From the NCBI RefSeq assembly GCF_003470205.1, contig NZ_QWKP01000213.1, positions 1-52,942 of the forward strand: DNA of 52,942 nucleotides. The letters run 5' to 3'. The notes under the pieces were generated by a model. The model worked only from the letters and a program-made list of their open reading frames with translations. It made no database searches and was not told the DNA's origin. Of this stretch, positions 36,839-46,046 are shown piece by piece. Position 1 is the stretch's first letter, and the number at the start of each line of letters is the position of its first letter. The stretch is from Cellulomonas rhizosphaerae. Its GTDB lineage: Bacteria > Actinomycetota > Actinomycetes > Actinomycetales > Cellulomonadaceae. The position numbers and the translations under genes were made by a program.

Positions 36839-39800
36839 TCAGGGCGCGTCCTGCGCGGAGCGGTAGACCTGCACCGGAACTCCTTGCCTGCCCCGGACGA
36901 CCACGCCCCGGCCCGCCGGGCTCACGGGATCGGCGAGCCAGCCCGCGCTCGGGCCGACGAGATCCGCCGAGGCAGCGTCGAGCGGGTCGAGGACGACCAT
37001 CGCCCGCCGCCGCACCAGCGCCGCGAGCGCGCCGCGGTAGGCGCCCGCTGCCGCGTGGCCGTCCGCCGTGGCCACGACCAGCGCGGTGCCGCTCGTCACG
37101 AGCTCAGCCATCCGGTCGACCAGGGACGGGTCGTCGCGCTCGAGCTCGTCGAGGTCGTCGACGAGCAGGACCGGAGGCGGCCCGTGAGCCGGTGACCAGG
37201 ATCGCAGCAGTCGGGGGTCGATGCGCTCCACCCCGGGTGGCCAGGGCCCCGTGCTCGTCGTCAGGGCGTGCGCACCTGCCACGAGCGCGCCGCTGGCGAT
37301 CACGACGAGAGTGCTCGTGCGGCCGGAGCCCGGCGGGCCGGCGACGAGGAGCCCGCGCCCGAGGTCGACGAGCACCTCTCCCGCGGACTCGCCGCCGATC
37401 CCGAGCGGGACCGCCGCCAAAGTCGCCGGACGCCGCGGAGCGCCCGGCGGCCGGGCGACCGCCGGCAGCGGGCGGAGGCGGACGGGGGCCACGGTCGGCT
37501 TGCGCGCCTGGTCGGCGGACGGCAGGGCGACCTGGCACAGCGCCGCGCGCTCGCCGTCGAGGTGGACGGCACGGCCTGGGTGTGAGCGGCCGTCCGCCAG
37601 TCCACGCGGGACGCCCGCCAGCAGGTCGAGGCCCGCATCCGGCACCGGGAGGACGAGCCGGTCGCGGAAGGCCGCGGCGTGGGCCAGGACGGTGCCGCGC
37701 ACGTCGCCCGACGCGGCCAGGGCGAGGTGCCGCGCGCTGCCACGCCACGTCGCCGTCAGCAGGTCCGCGCCGGCGCCGCGCTGGATGCGGCTCAACGCGT
37801 CGAGCGCGGCGTCGAGGCCGTCGACCAGCAGGACCGGCAGCCCCGTGGTCCCGCCCGTGGCGAGGCGTCCGCGGTCGGTCAGGAGACGCAGGAGATGGGC
37901 GACCACGCGAGGCTCGTCGGGCGACGTGACGGTGCCGAGGGTCCCGCCCACGTGCTCGAGGTGGTCGATCGCCCACGGCGGCAGGCCGATCGCGTGCACG
38001 GTCCGCCCGGCCAGCAGGGCAGCCGTCCCGACGCGCAGGAGCGTGGTCGTCCGGCCCGAGCGGGGGCCGCCGAGGACCAGGAGGTGGCCCTCGTCGGGCG
38101 CCCAGCACGCGACGCCCCGGCGCTGGTCTGCGGGTTCGTCGGTCAGTGCGAGGGGGATGCGGTCCGCGGAGGGCTCGTCCCGGGCGAGGTCGGCGCTCGT
38201 GACGGTCGCCGGGAGCGCGGGCAGCCAGGGGACGTCGGGTCGTCGGACCACCCCGCCGGGCGCCGTGGTGACGTCGAGCCCGGCGGCCACGCGGGCGGCC
38301 CTGACCCACGCCGCGACGTCGTCGGGCGCTTCTGGCGCGCCTGGTCGCCATCCTGCGCGTGCGTCGGCGAGCCGCACGGCGGGCCGCGTGCCGCGCGCGA
38401 GGGCGCGGGCGACCTGCACCCGCTCGAGCCCCGACCCGGCGCGGACGAGCGCGCGACCGGGCGTGCGAGGGTCGATGCGCGCCGCATCGGGGACGTCGAT
38501 GATGTCGGTGGAGTCCGCGTCGTCGGTCACCCGCAGGGCGATCCGCAGCGAGACGTTGGCCCGCAGGTCGGCGCCGACGGCACCCGCCGGCCGCTGCGTC
38601 GCGAGCACGAGGTGGATGCCGAGCGCGCGGCCGACGGCGGCCAGCCGGGCGAACGTCGCCGTGGCGCCCGGCACGTCGTCGACCAGTGCGCGCAGCTCGT
38701 CCACCACGACGAGCAGTCGCGGCGGTGTCACGACGTCCGCGGCGTCGAGGTCGTCGAGGTCGCGTGCACCGGCCGCGGCGAGGATGCGCTCGCGGCGACG
38801 CACCTCGGCGCGCAGCCCGACCAGCACGCGCTGCGCCGTCGCCGGGTCGAGGTCGCTGACGTGGTCGACGACGTGCGGCAGCCGCGCGACCGGGCCGAGT
38901 CCCGTGCCGCCCTTGAAGTCCACGAGCAGCACCGCCAGCCGCTCGGGTGGCTGGTGGAGCGCGCACGACAGGACCAGGGCGACGAGCAGCTCGGACTTGC
39001 CGGCGCCCGTGGTGCCACCGACGAGGACGTGCGGTCCGTCCCGAGCCAGGTCGAGGTGGACCGCGGAGCCGCCTGGTCCGCGGCCGACGACGGGCACGAG
39101 CGGTCCTGCGCAGGCATGCCACCGGCCAGTCACCGCTGCGGGCACGGGCGGCGGGATGCCCGGGAGGTCACCGAGCGCGACCGCGTCGGGCACGGTCGCA
39201 GCGTCACGTCGGTGGTGGGCGATCGCGCGCCGCAGCTGAGCCTCCGCGGCGTCCGTCGTCGGCCCGTCGACGCCGCCACCGGTCGGCAGGACCGCGGAGC
39301 ACCACGCCGGGACGTCGCGCGGGTCGGCGAGGACCAGCAGGAGCCGGTGCCGGGCTGGGGAGCCGGTTCGCCACCGGGCGGCCCGTGCGAGCTCGTCACG
39401 CCCGTCGGCCACGACGAGGGTGTCGGTCGCACCGGGTCCGGGCAGCGCGTTCGTCGTGACCCATCGCGCCCAGCGCCAGTCGTCGGGCGCGGTCGAGAGG
39501 ACGACGAGACCCACGTCGGCGTGCGATCCGACCGTGCCCAGGGCGACCGAGCGGGCGAGGGCCAACGCCTCCGCGCGTGGACCGACCACGGCGAGTGAGC
39601 CGTCCGCGCCCCAGGGACCGCTCCACGCCGTGGGCGGTACCACGGCGTCGACCGCGCACGCGGACCGGGCGACCACGGCTGCGAGGTCACCGGCACCGGG
39701 CGGGACAGGGGCGGAGGGACGGCGCCGGAACCGCCGCGCCAGCCGCGGCGCGAGGGTCACGAGCGGGACGGCGAGCGCCGCCACCAGGAACGCGGGCTGG

Positions 39801-40366
39801 CGGGTCACTGCCGCGAGGGCGCCGGCGCCGACGAGGGGTGCGAGCCACGTGAGTGCTGGCGGGGCGTGGTCGAGCGACCGGTCCACACCCGGGGGCTGTG
39901 CGTCGCCGCGGGCGGTGGCGGGCGTCCGGAGCGCGTACCGGGCGGCGCCGTCGACGACGACCCGCCCGAGCCGCCACCGTCGCCCCCGGTGTCCGCGGAT
40001 GCGCACGCCCCGGCGGCCGGCACGCACGCGCACACCTCCGACCCGCACCTCCCTGCCGAGGTCGAGCCCGACGAGGTCGCCGGCCGCAGGCCCGGCGAGG
40101 ACGGCGACGTGCCACGGCGCACGCACGGCCAGGACGGCCGGATCGACGAGCCCGGGACCGAGGCGCACGACGGCGCCGAGCACCAGGGGCGCGTGCCCGA
40201 CCGCGTGCGAGTCGTCGAGCGTGCGGCCGCCGACCGTGAGCTGCTCGACCGCCCAACCCGGCTCGCCGGTCAGCCGGGCGATCTGCGGGCGAAGCACGCC
40301 GACCCGTGTGCCGACGTCCGCCTCGACGTCGAGGTCAGCGGCGGGGGAGGACACGGTCAGACGCAC
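36839..40366 (-). CDS. FtsK/SpoIIIE-type three-domain ATPase, EssC/EccC-like
   Basis: The 1175-residue protein has a small ubiquitin- or FHA-like N-terminus (about 1-72) and two adjacent membrane helices (about 171-207). Three ATPase domains follow, with P-loops GGTTGAGKSELLVALVL (from 450), GGPRSGRTTTLLRVG and AGPPGSGRTSTLVVIA. Only the first has a full DE Walker B (LLVVVDELRAL). One active and two degenerate ATPase domains behind two helices is the architecture of EssC/EccC, the motor of type VII secretion. No WXG100, EccB, EccD or mycosin gene is in the window. DNA translocase is less likely because FtsK has one motor domain and a gamma domain. The GTG start has no clear ribosome site. Confidence 0.82.
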   Translation of the reverse strand: MRLTVSSPAADLDVEADVGTRVGVLRPQIARLTGEPGWAVEQLTVGGRTLDDSHAVGHAPLVLGAVVRLGPGLVDPAVLAVRAPWHVAVLAGPAAGDLVGLDLGREVRVGGVRVRAGRRGVRIRGHRGRRWRLGRVVVDGAARYALRTPATARGDAQPPGVDRSLDHAPPALTWLAPLVGAGALAAVTRQPAFLVAALAVPLVTLAPRLARRFRRRPSAPVPPGAGDLAAVVARSACAVDAVVPPTAWSGPWGADGSLAVVGPRAEALALARSVALGTVGSHADVGLVVLSTAPDDWRWARWVTTNALPGPGATDTLVVADGRDELARAARWRTGSPARHRLLLVLADPRDVPAWCSAVLPTGGGVDGPTTDAAEAQLRRAIAHHRRDAATVPDAVALGDLPGIPPPVPAAVTGRWHACAGPLVPVVGRGPGGSAVHLDLARDGPHVLVGGTTGAGKSELLVALVLSCALHQPPERLAVLLVDFKGGTGLGPVARLPHVVDHVSDLDPATAQRVLVGLRAEVRRRERILAAAGARDLDDLDAADVVTPPRLLVVVDELRALVDDVPGATATFARLAAVGRALGIHLVLATQRPAGAVGADLRANVSLRIALRVTDDADSTDIIDVPDAARIDPRTPGRALVRAGSGLERVQVARALARGTRPAVRLADARAGWRPGAPEAPDDVAAWVRAARVAAGLDVTTAPGGVVRRPDVPWLPALPATVTSADLARDEPSADRIPLALTDEPADQRRGVACWAPDEGHLLVLGGPRSGRTTTLLRVGTAALLAGRTVHAIGLPPWAIDHLEHVGGTLGTVTSPDEPRVVAHLLRLLTDRGRLATGGTTGLPVLLVDGLDAALDALSRIQRGAGADLLTATWRGSARHLALAASGDVRGTVLAHAAAFRDRLVLPVPDAGLDLLAGVPRGLADGRSHPGRAVHLDGERAALCQVALPSADQARKPTVAPVRLRPLPAVARPPGAPRRPATLAAVPLGIGGESAGEVLVDLGRGLLVAGPPGSGRTSTLVVIASGALVAGAHALTTSTGPWPPGVERIDPRLLRSWSPAHGPPPVLLVDDLDELERDDPSLVDRMAELVTSGTALVVATADGHAAAGAYRGALAALVRRRAMVVLDPLDAASADLVGPSAGWLADPVSPAGRGVVVRGRQGVPVQVYRSAQDAP

Positions 40367-40390
40367 CCGACGAGCGTGCCCCGGGCGTGA

Positions 40391-40460
40391 ACGAGCCGAC
40401 CGGACGGACCTGTCGATCCGGGGAGGTTCCCCCGGTCCACAGGCCGTCCGGTCGGCTCGT
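40391..40460 (-). terminator. Nested inverted repeat (17-bp outer stem)
   Basis: ACGAGCCGACCGGACGG (40391-40407) and CCGTCCGGTCGGCTCGT (40444-40460) are perfect complements. Inside lie CCGGGG/CCCCGG and GGACC/GGTCC pairs that would form a second hairpin. It sits between the ABC permease stop and the EssC-like start and probably terminates the ABC transcript. Confidence 0.7.
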
Positions 40461-40537
40461 GACCACCGGCGCCCCCTCAGACGACGGTGATCGTTCCTGC
40501 TCGGCGTCGAGCACCCCCTTCCCGACGCCGAGAGCTC

Positions 40538-43045
40538 CTACTCGACCCCGAGGGCCGCGACCGGCGACGTGCGCGCCGCGCGCCGCGCCGGCAGGACCGA
40601 CGCGACCAGCCCGGCGGCCACCGCGACGACCAGCACGATCGCGAGGTCGCGCCACGCGACGGCGAGCCGCAGGTCGCCGAAGGCCCCGAAGATGATCGCG
40701 GACCCGGCCCAGCCGTACACGAGGCCGAGCAGCACCCCGAGCAGCGCGCCGACTCCCGCGATGAGCATCCCCTCGACGCCCAGCGAGATCCGCAGCTGGC
40801 GCTTGGACAGGCCGATTGCCCGCAGCGTGGCCGACTCGCGACGGCGCTCGAGCACCGACAGCGACAGCGTGTTGGCCACGCCGATGAGCGCGATGAGCAC
40901 CGCGACCCCGAGCAGGCCGACCACGATCGCGAGCAGCGCGTCGATCGTTTGCTCGTAGCTGCGCCGCTCGGCACCTGCGCTCTGCACCGCGATGTCAGGG
41001 TCGACCACCTCGCGGACGTCGTTCAGCACGGTCGCGGGGTCCGCGTCCTTGTCGAAGCGCACCCAGATCGTCGTCGTCACGGAGCTGGGTGCCAGCTCGG
41101 CGATCGTGGCCGGCGTGACCAGCGAGGTCTGGCCCAACCCGCGGGCACCGACCACCGTGAGCGAGCGGTCCGACGTCCCCGCGGCCGAAGCCCCTTCGAT
41201 GGCGTGGAAGGCGTGCGTGCCGGCCCCCTCGCCTTCCAGGGTCCCGGTGACGAGCGTCCCGTCGTCGAGGTGGTCGACGGTGGAGCTGTCACGCAGGATG
41301 TCGGCGGCGCGAGCGGGGTCGATCGCCACGACGTCGAAGTAGTAGCCCGCGTCGGACTGGAGCGATGCCGCCCGCAGCTCGATCGCGTCCGCCACGCCGT
41401 CGACCGAGCGGACCTGCTGCATGGTCGTCGCCGGCAGCGCGGCGATGCCCTGGCCCTCGATGCCCGTCGTCGAGGTCAGCACCATGTCGACCGGGAACTG
41501 CTGGTCGAGGCCGCTGGCCAGCGAGGACCGGGCGCTTGCGGCGCCCGTGCTCATCAGCGACACGAGCGTGACGCCGATCAGGAGCGCTGTGCTGGTCGCG
41601 GCAGTGCGGCGCGGGTTGCGCACCGAGTTCGCGACGGCCAGCCGCGTGCTCGAACCCGAGCGGGCGAGCAGCCCACCAACGCGCCCGACGACCCTGGGCA
41701 CCCAGAACACCGCGCCGACGAGCACGCCGACGAACGACACTGCGCCGGCCATGACCCCCAGTCCCAGACCGAGCATCGGGCTGAGGTGCGCCGCCGCGAC
41801 GGACAGCAGCAGGCCGAGGAGACCGCCGATCGCCATCACGAGCGACAGGACCAGCCGGACGGTGCCCGCAGTGGAGCGCACCGTCGGAGCGTCCGCGGGG
41901 CGGAGGGCGGCGATGGGCGCGACACGGGTCGCGGCGCGGGCGGGCACGAGCGAGGAGGCGACGGTCACGAGCGCGCCGACGACGAGCGGGACCAGGATGG
42001 TCACGGCGGAGACGGTGATCGTGGTGGGCAGCCGCCCAGCGCCGGTGTTCGTGCCGTCCAGTGCCCACAGGGTGGCCTGAGCCAGGGTCGCACCGGCGAC
42101 GACGCCGATCACCGAGGCGCTGATGCCGAGCAGGGACGCCTCGAGCAGGACCGAGGCGCGCAGCTGCGAGCGACGCGCGCCGACGCACCGGAGCAGCGCG
42201 AGAGTCCGGGTGCGCTGGGCGACGAGTACCTGGAAGGTGTTGGCGATGACGAGGCCGGCGACGAGCAGAGCGACGGCCCCGAAGCCGAGGACGAGCATCA
42301 CGACGAAGTTCACGTTGCTGTCGGACAGCTGCCCCATCGCCTGATCGGCAGCGTCCTTCTTGGTGAGGACCTCGCCGCCGGCCGGCAACGTCGAGGCCAG
42401 TCGGTCGCGGGTCGCCGTCGGGTCGTCCGTGCGGATCAGGATCGTGTTCGACTCAAGCGGCGCGCCGTTCCAGCGCTCCAGGTCGCCGGCGGTCGCGGAG
42501 CCTGCGCCGCCGTACTCGGTCCACGCGCCGGCGGGGTCGTCGACGATCCCCGAGACGGTGACCTGGTCGACCTTCTCCACCGTCGCGCCCGCGGGGACGT
42601 AGGTGACCTGGACCGTGTCGCCGACGCCGACGCCGAGACGCTTCGCGGTGGTCTCGGGCAGAGCGATCTCGCCGTTCTTCGCCAGAGCTCCCGACGTGGC
42701 GTCGAGCGTGTCGAAAGCCGGGTCGGAAGCCTGGCCGATCATCTTCAGGTACTCACCGCGCTGGTTCCCACCGATCTGGACGTACCCCGTCACGAGCGTC
42801 GAGGCCGATGCCACGCCGGACGTCGCGCGCGCGGCGGCGAGCTGTTCTGCGGTCGCACGTGCGTCGACCACGACCAGGTCCGCGTCGCCGAACCGAGCAG
42901 TCAGCGCGTTGCGGGTGGTGTCGGAGAACACGTTGCCGGCGATCAGCGTCGCCGTGACGAACGCGGTGCCGATGGCGATCGCGATGCCCGCGGCGGCGAG
43001 CCGCCCCAGGCTGCGCCGCATCTGGGCGAGGGTCAGTCGCAGCAT
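40538..43045 (-). CDS. ABC transporter permease, FtsX/MacB-type (two FtsX domains)
   Basis: The 835-residue inner-membrane protein starts MLRLTLAQMRRSLGRLAAAG and has a first helix, a large extracytoplasmic MacB-like domain and an FtsX core (VNFVVMLVLGFGAVALLVAG, LALLRCVGARRSQLRASVLL). A second helix pair follows, then another external domain and a C-terminal FtsX core (LLAIVVGLLGVAVLIALIGV, LRAIGLSKRQLRISLGVEGM). Such proteins transmit ATP-driven motion to expel antimicrobials or lipoproteins, or control wall hydrolases, rather than form a classical pore. Its ATG overlaps the ATPase stop (TGATG). A LuxR-type two-component system lies immediately upstream. Confidence 0.92.
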   Translation of the reverse strand: MLRLTLAQMRRSLGRLAAAGIAIAIGTAFVTATLIAGNVFSDTTRNALTARFGDADLVVVDARATAEQLAAARATSGVASASTLVTGYVQIGGNQRGEYLKMIGQASDPAFDTLDATSGALAKNGEIALPETTAKRLGVGVGDTVQVTYVPAGATVEKVDQVTVSGIVDDPAGAWTEYGGAGSATAGDLERWNGAPLESNTILIRTDDPTATRDRLASTLPAGGEVLTKKDAADQAMGQLSDSNVNFVVMLVLGFGAVALLVAGLVIANTFQVLVAQRTRTLALLRCVGARRSQLRASVLLEASLLGISASVIGVVAGATLAQATLWALDGTNTGAGRLPTTITVSAVTILVPLVVGALVTVASSLVPARAATRVAPIAALRPADAPTVRSTAGTVRLVLSLVMAIGGLLGLLLSVAAAHLSPMLGLGLGVMAGAVSFVGVLVGAVFWVPRVVGRVGGLLARSGSSTRLAVANSVRNPRRTAATSTALLIGVTLVSLMSTGAASARSSLASGLDQQFPVDMVLTSTTGIEGQGIAALPATTMQQVRSVDGVADAIELRAASLQSDAGYYFDVVAIDPARAADILRDSSTVDHLDDGTLVTGTLEGEGAGTHAFHAIEGASAAGTSDRSLTVVGARGLGQTSLVTPATIAELAPSSVTTTIWVRFDKDADPATVLNDVREVVDPDIAVQSAGAERRSYEQTIDALLAIVVGLLGVAVLIALIGVANTLSLSVLERRRESATLRAIGLSKRQLRISLGVEGMLIAGVGALLGVLLGLVYGWAGSAIIFGAFGDLRLAVAWRDLAIVLVVAVAAGLVASVLPARRAARTSPVAALGVE

Positions 43046-43833
43046 CAGGCACCCACGACCGTGTCGAGCGAGCGCAGCGCGTCGAGTCCCGCGAGCACGG
43101 ACTCGGGCGTCGGGTCGAGGATCTCGCCCGCGATCCGGCCGTCGGCCAGCAGCACCACGCGGTCGGCGTAGGCGGCCGCGGCCGGGTCGTGCGTGACCAT
43201 GATGACCGTGCGGCCGAGCTCGCGGACCGAGCGGCGCAGGAAGCTGAGCACCTCGGCGCCCGAGCGGGAGTCGAGGTTGCCCGTGGGCTCGTCGGCGAAC
43301 ACGACCTCGGGCTTGGCGATCAGGGCACGGGCGATGGCCACGCGCTGCTGCTGCCCACCGGACAGCTCGCTGGGGCGGTGCGAGAGGCGCGCCGCGAGGC
43401 CCAGGGTGTCGACGAGCGTGTCGAACCACTGCTGGTCGACGGACACGCCAGCCAGGTCCAGCGGCAGCAGCACGTTCTGCTCGGCGGTGAACATCGGCAG
43501 CAGGTTGAACGACTGGAAGACGAAGCCGACCCGGTCGCGGCGCAGGGCCGTCAGGGCGTCGTCGTCGAGCGTCGTGATGTCGGTCTCGCCCAGCAGGGCA
43601 CGTCCCGAGCTCGCCTGGTCCAGGCCGGCCAGCAGGTGCATGAGCGTGGACTTGCCGGACCCCGAGGGGCCCATGATCGCGGTGAACGCGCCGGCGGCGA
43701 AGTCGACGTCGACGGCGTCCAGGGCGCGCACGGCGGCGGCTCCCGATCCGTAGACCTTGGTCAGGCCGCGGGCGCTGGAGGCGCTCGAGGCGTTCGCTGA
43801 GGCTGTCGGGGTGGTGCTCACATCGATGCTCAC
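43045..43833 (-). CDS. ABC transporter ATP-binding protein, MacB/LolD-type
   Basis: The 262-residue ATPase has Walker A MGPSGSGKSTLMHLLAGLD, Q-loop VFQSFNLLP, signature LSGGQQQRVAIARAL, Walker B VVFADEPTGNLDS and the H-loop VTHDP. This set is that of LolD/MacB ATPases that drive FtsX-type permeases, and the cognate permease follows with a 1-bp overlap. The GTG at 43833 has GAAGGAACGAG upstream. A perfect GGTCCT-N5-AGGACC repeat lies 80 bp upstream and shares a 10-mer with the neighbouring two-component promoter. Confidence 0.94.
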   Translation of the reverse strand: MSIDVSTTPTASANASSASSARGLTKVYGSGAAAVRALDAVDVDFAAGAFTAIMGPSGSGKSTLMHLLAGLDQASSGRALLGETDITTLDDDALTALRRDRVGFVFQSFNLLPMFTAEQNVLLPLDLAGVSVDQQWFDTLVDTLGLAARLSHRPSELSGGQQQRVAIARALIAKPEVVFADEPTGNLDSRSGAEVLSFLRRSVRELGRTVIMVTHDPAAAAYADRVVLLADGRIAGEILDPTPESVLAGLDALRSLDTVVGA

Positions 43834-43912
43834 GTGGGTGCTCGTTCCTTCGTCGTCGGTGATACCTCGACGCTAGGCGGCACCCCGGCGGCGGGGCATC
43901 GGGCTGCGGGCT

Positions 43913-43929
43913 GGTCCTGGGGGAGGACC
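43913..43929 (-). promoter_or_regulatory. Inverted repeat GGTCCT-N5-AGGACC upstream of the ABC operon
   Basis: The perfect 6-bp arms flank GGGGG. The core GGGGGAGGAC is identical to a sequence upstream of the adjacent histidine kinase gene, making it a candidate response-regulator site. Confidence 0.5.
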
Positions 43930-43960
43930 GGTCATCCCGTGGGACGACCCGGTGCACGAC

Positions 43961-44674
43961 TCAGGGGGTGTCCCCGGGGCGGACGAGGCCGGTCTCGTAC
44001 GCCGTGACCACGGCCTGGACCCGGTCGCGCGCGCCGAGCTTGGCCAGGATCCGGCCGACGTGCGTCTTGACGGTGGCCTCGGCGACGAACAGGTCCTGGC
44101 CGATCTCGGTGTTCGAGCGCCCGCGGGCCATGAGGACCAGGACCTCCCGCTCGCGCTCGGTCAGGTCCGCGACGGCGAGCCGCGCGGGGTCGGTCGCCGC
44201 GCCCGGCTCGTCGGGCGGCAGAGCCGTGATCAGGTGCTCGAGCAGGCGCCGCGTGCTCGACGGGGCGATGACCGCGTCGCCGTTGTGGACGGTGCGGATC
44301 GCGGCGAGCATCTCCTCGGGCGGGGCGTCCTTGAGCAGGAAGCCGCTCGCGCCGGCCCGGATCGCGGCCAGGACGTACTCGTCGAGATCGAACGTGGTCA
44401 GCACGATCACCCGGGGCGCGGGGGAGTCCGGGGTTCCGGCGGCGACGATCTGCGCGGTGGCGGTCAGCCCGTCCATCGTCGGCATGCGTACGTCCATGAG
44501 CACGACGTCCACGCGGGTCGCGGCCGGCGGGATCAGCGCGCGGACGGCCTGCGCGCCGTCGCCCGCCTCGACCACGACCGTGAGGTCGGGCTGGGAGTCG
44601 ATGACCATGCGGAAACCCGCGCGCACGAGCTGCTGGTCGTCCACCACGGCCACGCGGACCTGGTCGTCGCTCAC
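43961..44674 (-). CDS. NarL/LuxR-family response regulator
   Basis: The 237-residue regulator has a receiver domain (VRVAVVDDQQLVRAG, phospho-acceptor Asp61 in VVLMDVRMPTMDG, VLTTFD, Lys in FLLKDAPPEE). The C-terminal LuxR HTH reads LTEREREVLVLMARGRSNTE, then VKTHVGRILAKL. The GTG overlaps the kinase stop by 4 bp (GTGA), so kinase and regulator are coupled. It is followed by the MacB-type ABC operon, which carries the same promoter motif, so controlling that transporter is its most likely job. Confidence 0.94.
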   Translation of the reverse strand: MSDDQVRVAVVDDQQLVRAGFRMVIDSQPDLTVVVEAGDGAQAVRALIPPAATRVDVVLMDVRMPTMDGLTATAQIVAAGTPDSPAPRVIVLTTFDLDEYVLAAIRAGASGFLLKDAPPEEMLAAIRTVHNGDAVIAPSSTRRLLEHLITALPPDEPGAATDPARLAVADLTEREREVLVLMARGRSNTEIGQDLFVAEATVKTHVGRILAKLGARDRVQAVVTAYETGLVRPGDTP

Positions 44675-45915
44675 GGGGTCTCCTGCTGGTCGGGACGGTG
44701 CGAGCCGTCCGGGGTCGGGATGACGGCACGGACGCGGAACCCGCCGCCGGGGCGCGGTCCCGCGGTGACGCTGCCGCCGAACATCGTCGCGCGCTCGGCC
44801 ATGCCGCGCAGACCCTGGCCGAGCCCGTCGCTGTCCGCGGCGGCGCCCCGCCCGTCGTCGGTGACCTCGAGCGTGATGCCGTCCGGGCGCCACTGCACCA
44901 TGACGGTCGTGACCGGCTCGGGGCCGGCGTGCTTGAGCACGTTGGTGAGCGCCTCCTGGGCGATCCGGTAGACGGTGAGCCCGACGCCGGGTGGCAGCGG
45001 TCGGGGCGAGCCCATCTTGACCATCGACACCCGCACGCCGCTCGCGCGCACCTGCTCGACGAGCGCCTCGAGGTCGTCGGCGGCCGGCTGCGGCGTGGTG
45101 GTGCCCAGCGTCGGGGCGTCGCCGCGCTCCGGACGCGGCTCGTCGCGCAGCACGCCGAGCAGGCGGCGCATGTCGGTCAGGGCGGCGCGGCCCGTCTCGG
45201 CGATCGTGCCCAGGGCGCGCGTCGCGGCAGGCGGATCGGCGTCGGCGGCGTACCGGCCGCCGTCGGCCTGGGCGATCATCACGGTCAGGGAGTGGGCCAC
45301 GATGTCGTGCATCTCGCGCGCGATCCGGGCGCGCTCGGCGGCCGTGGCCAGCCGGGCCTGCTGGTCCCGCTCGGTCTCGAGGCGCTCCGCCCGGTCGACG
45401 AGGGCCTCGATGGTCTCGCGCCGCGAGCGGCGCACCAGCCCGAAGGCCCACACGGCCAGCGACAGGATCGCCGCGAAGGCGCCCGCAGCTACGGCGGTCG
45501 TGCGGTCCACCGCGGCGTACCGCGCCGCGAGGCCGACGAGCACCATCGAGCCGAACAGGGCTCCACCGATCGCGACGCGGTGCGCCCAGCGCGGCCCGTG
45601 CACGGTGACCGAGTACAGCGCGGCGAGGACGACGAGGTCGGCGGGCAGCGCGATCGGCGTCACGAGCACCATCTGCACCAGAGCGATCGTGTAGATCGCG
45701 GCGCAGGAGAGGGTGGGGCTGACGCGTCGCCACGCCAGCGGGGCGAGGAGCGCGAACGTGAGCCACAGGCTCGTCGACGGGGTCGACCCGAACGACGTGT
45801 AGCCGAACGCGATCGTCGCCGGGACCATGAACAGGAGCAGGGCGAGCGTCCCGACGAGGTCCACGAGGAACCGGTGGCGCTCCTCCCACGCCAGCAGGCG
45901 GTCCCAGGTGTTCAC
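44671..45915 (-). CDS. Sensor histidine kinase, HisKA_3 (NarX/DesK-like)
   Basis: The 414-residue kinase has about five to six membrane helices in residues 17-160, a short coiled segment, and the HisKA_3 motif REMHDIVAHSLTVMIAQADG (His203). The ATPase domain has ALTNVLKHAG, VTDDGRG and GLRGMAERATMFGGSV. There is no large external sensor, so it may sense within the membrane, as kinases paired with peptide-export ABC transporters often do. The GTG at 45915 is preceded by TACCCT with a 6-bp gap, a leaderless arrangement. It is divergent from the OmpR-type regulator gene. Confidence 0.92.
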   Translation of the reverse strand: MNTWDRLLAWEERHRFLVDLVGTLALLLFMVPATIAFGYTSFGSTPSTSLWLTFALLAPLAWRRVSPTLSCAAIYTIALVQMVLVTPIALPADLVVLAALYSVTVHGPRWAHRVAIGGALFGSMVLVGLAARYAAVDRTTAVAAGAFAAILSLAVWAFGLVRRSRRETIEALVDRAERLETERDQQARLATAAERARIAREMHDIVAHSLTVMIAQADGGRYAADADPPAATRALGTIAETGRAALTDMRRLLGVLRDEPRPERGDAPTLGTTTPQPAADDLEALVEQVRASGVRVSMVKMGSPRPLPPGVGLTVYRIAQEALTNVLKHAGPEPVTTVMVQWRPDGITLEVTDDGRGAAADSDGLGQGLRGMAERATMFGGSVTAGPRPGGGFRVRAVIPTPDGSHRPDQQETP

Positions 45916-45921
45916 CCCCCG

Positions 45922-45927
45922 AGGGTA
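45922..45927 (-). promoter_or_regulatory. -10 element (TACCCT), leaderless kinase transcript
   Basis: On the minus strand TACCCT ends 6 bp before the GTG of the histidine kinase gene. Confidence 0.45.
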
Positions 45928-45957
45928 GGGGTGGCCCGCGCCCGCGGGCGTCGGCCC

Positions 45958-45967
45958 GGGGGAGGAC
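45958..45967 (-). promoter_or_regulatory. GTCCTCCCCC motif in the kinase promoter
   Basis: The 10-mer GGGGGAGGAC (GTCCTCCCCC on the transcribed strand) is identical to the core upstream of the ABC operon at 43919-43928, and lies near the -35 position of the kinase promoter. Confidence 0.45.
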
Positions 45968-46034
45968 TGCCCGGCGTGACGCATCCGACCACGGGTGGGC
46001 GTGCCGGTCTGGCGTCAGGGATGCACTCGTGACC

Positions 46035-46040
46035 TAACAT
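46035..46040 (+). promoter_or_regulatory. -10 element (TAACAT), leaderless regulator transcript
   Basis: TAACAT ends 6 bp before the ATG of the OmpR-type regulator with no ribosome site. Confidence 0.5.
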
Positions 46041-46046
46041 GGGCGA

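Noticed and set aside
36839..40366. Chromosome translocase FtsK
   Set aside because: Three ATPase domains and two N-terminal helices fit EssC/EccC better, and no four-helix FtsK membrane domain or gamma domain is seen.
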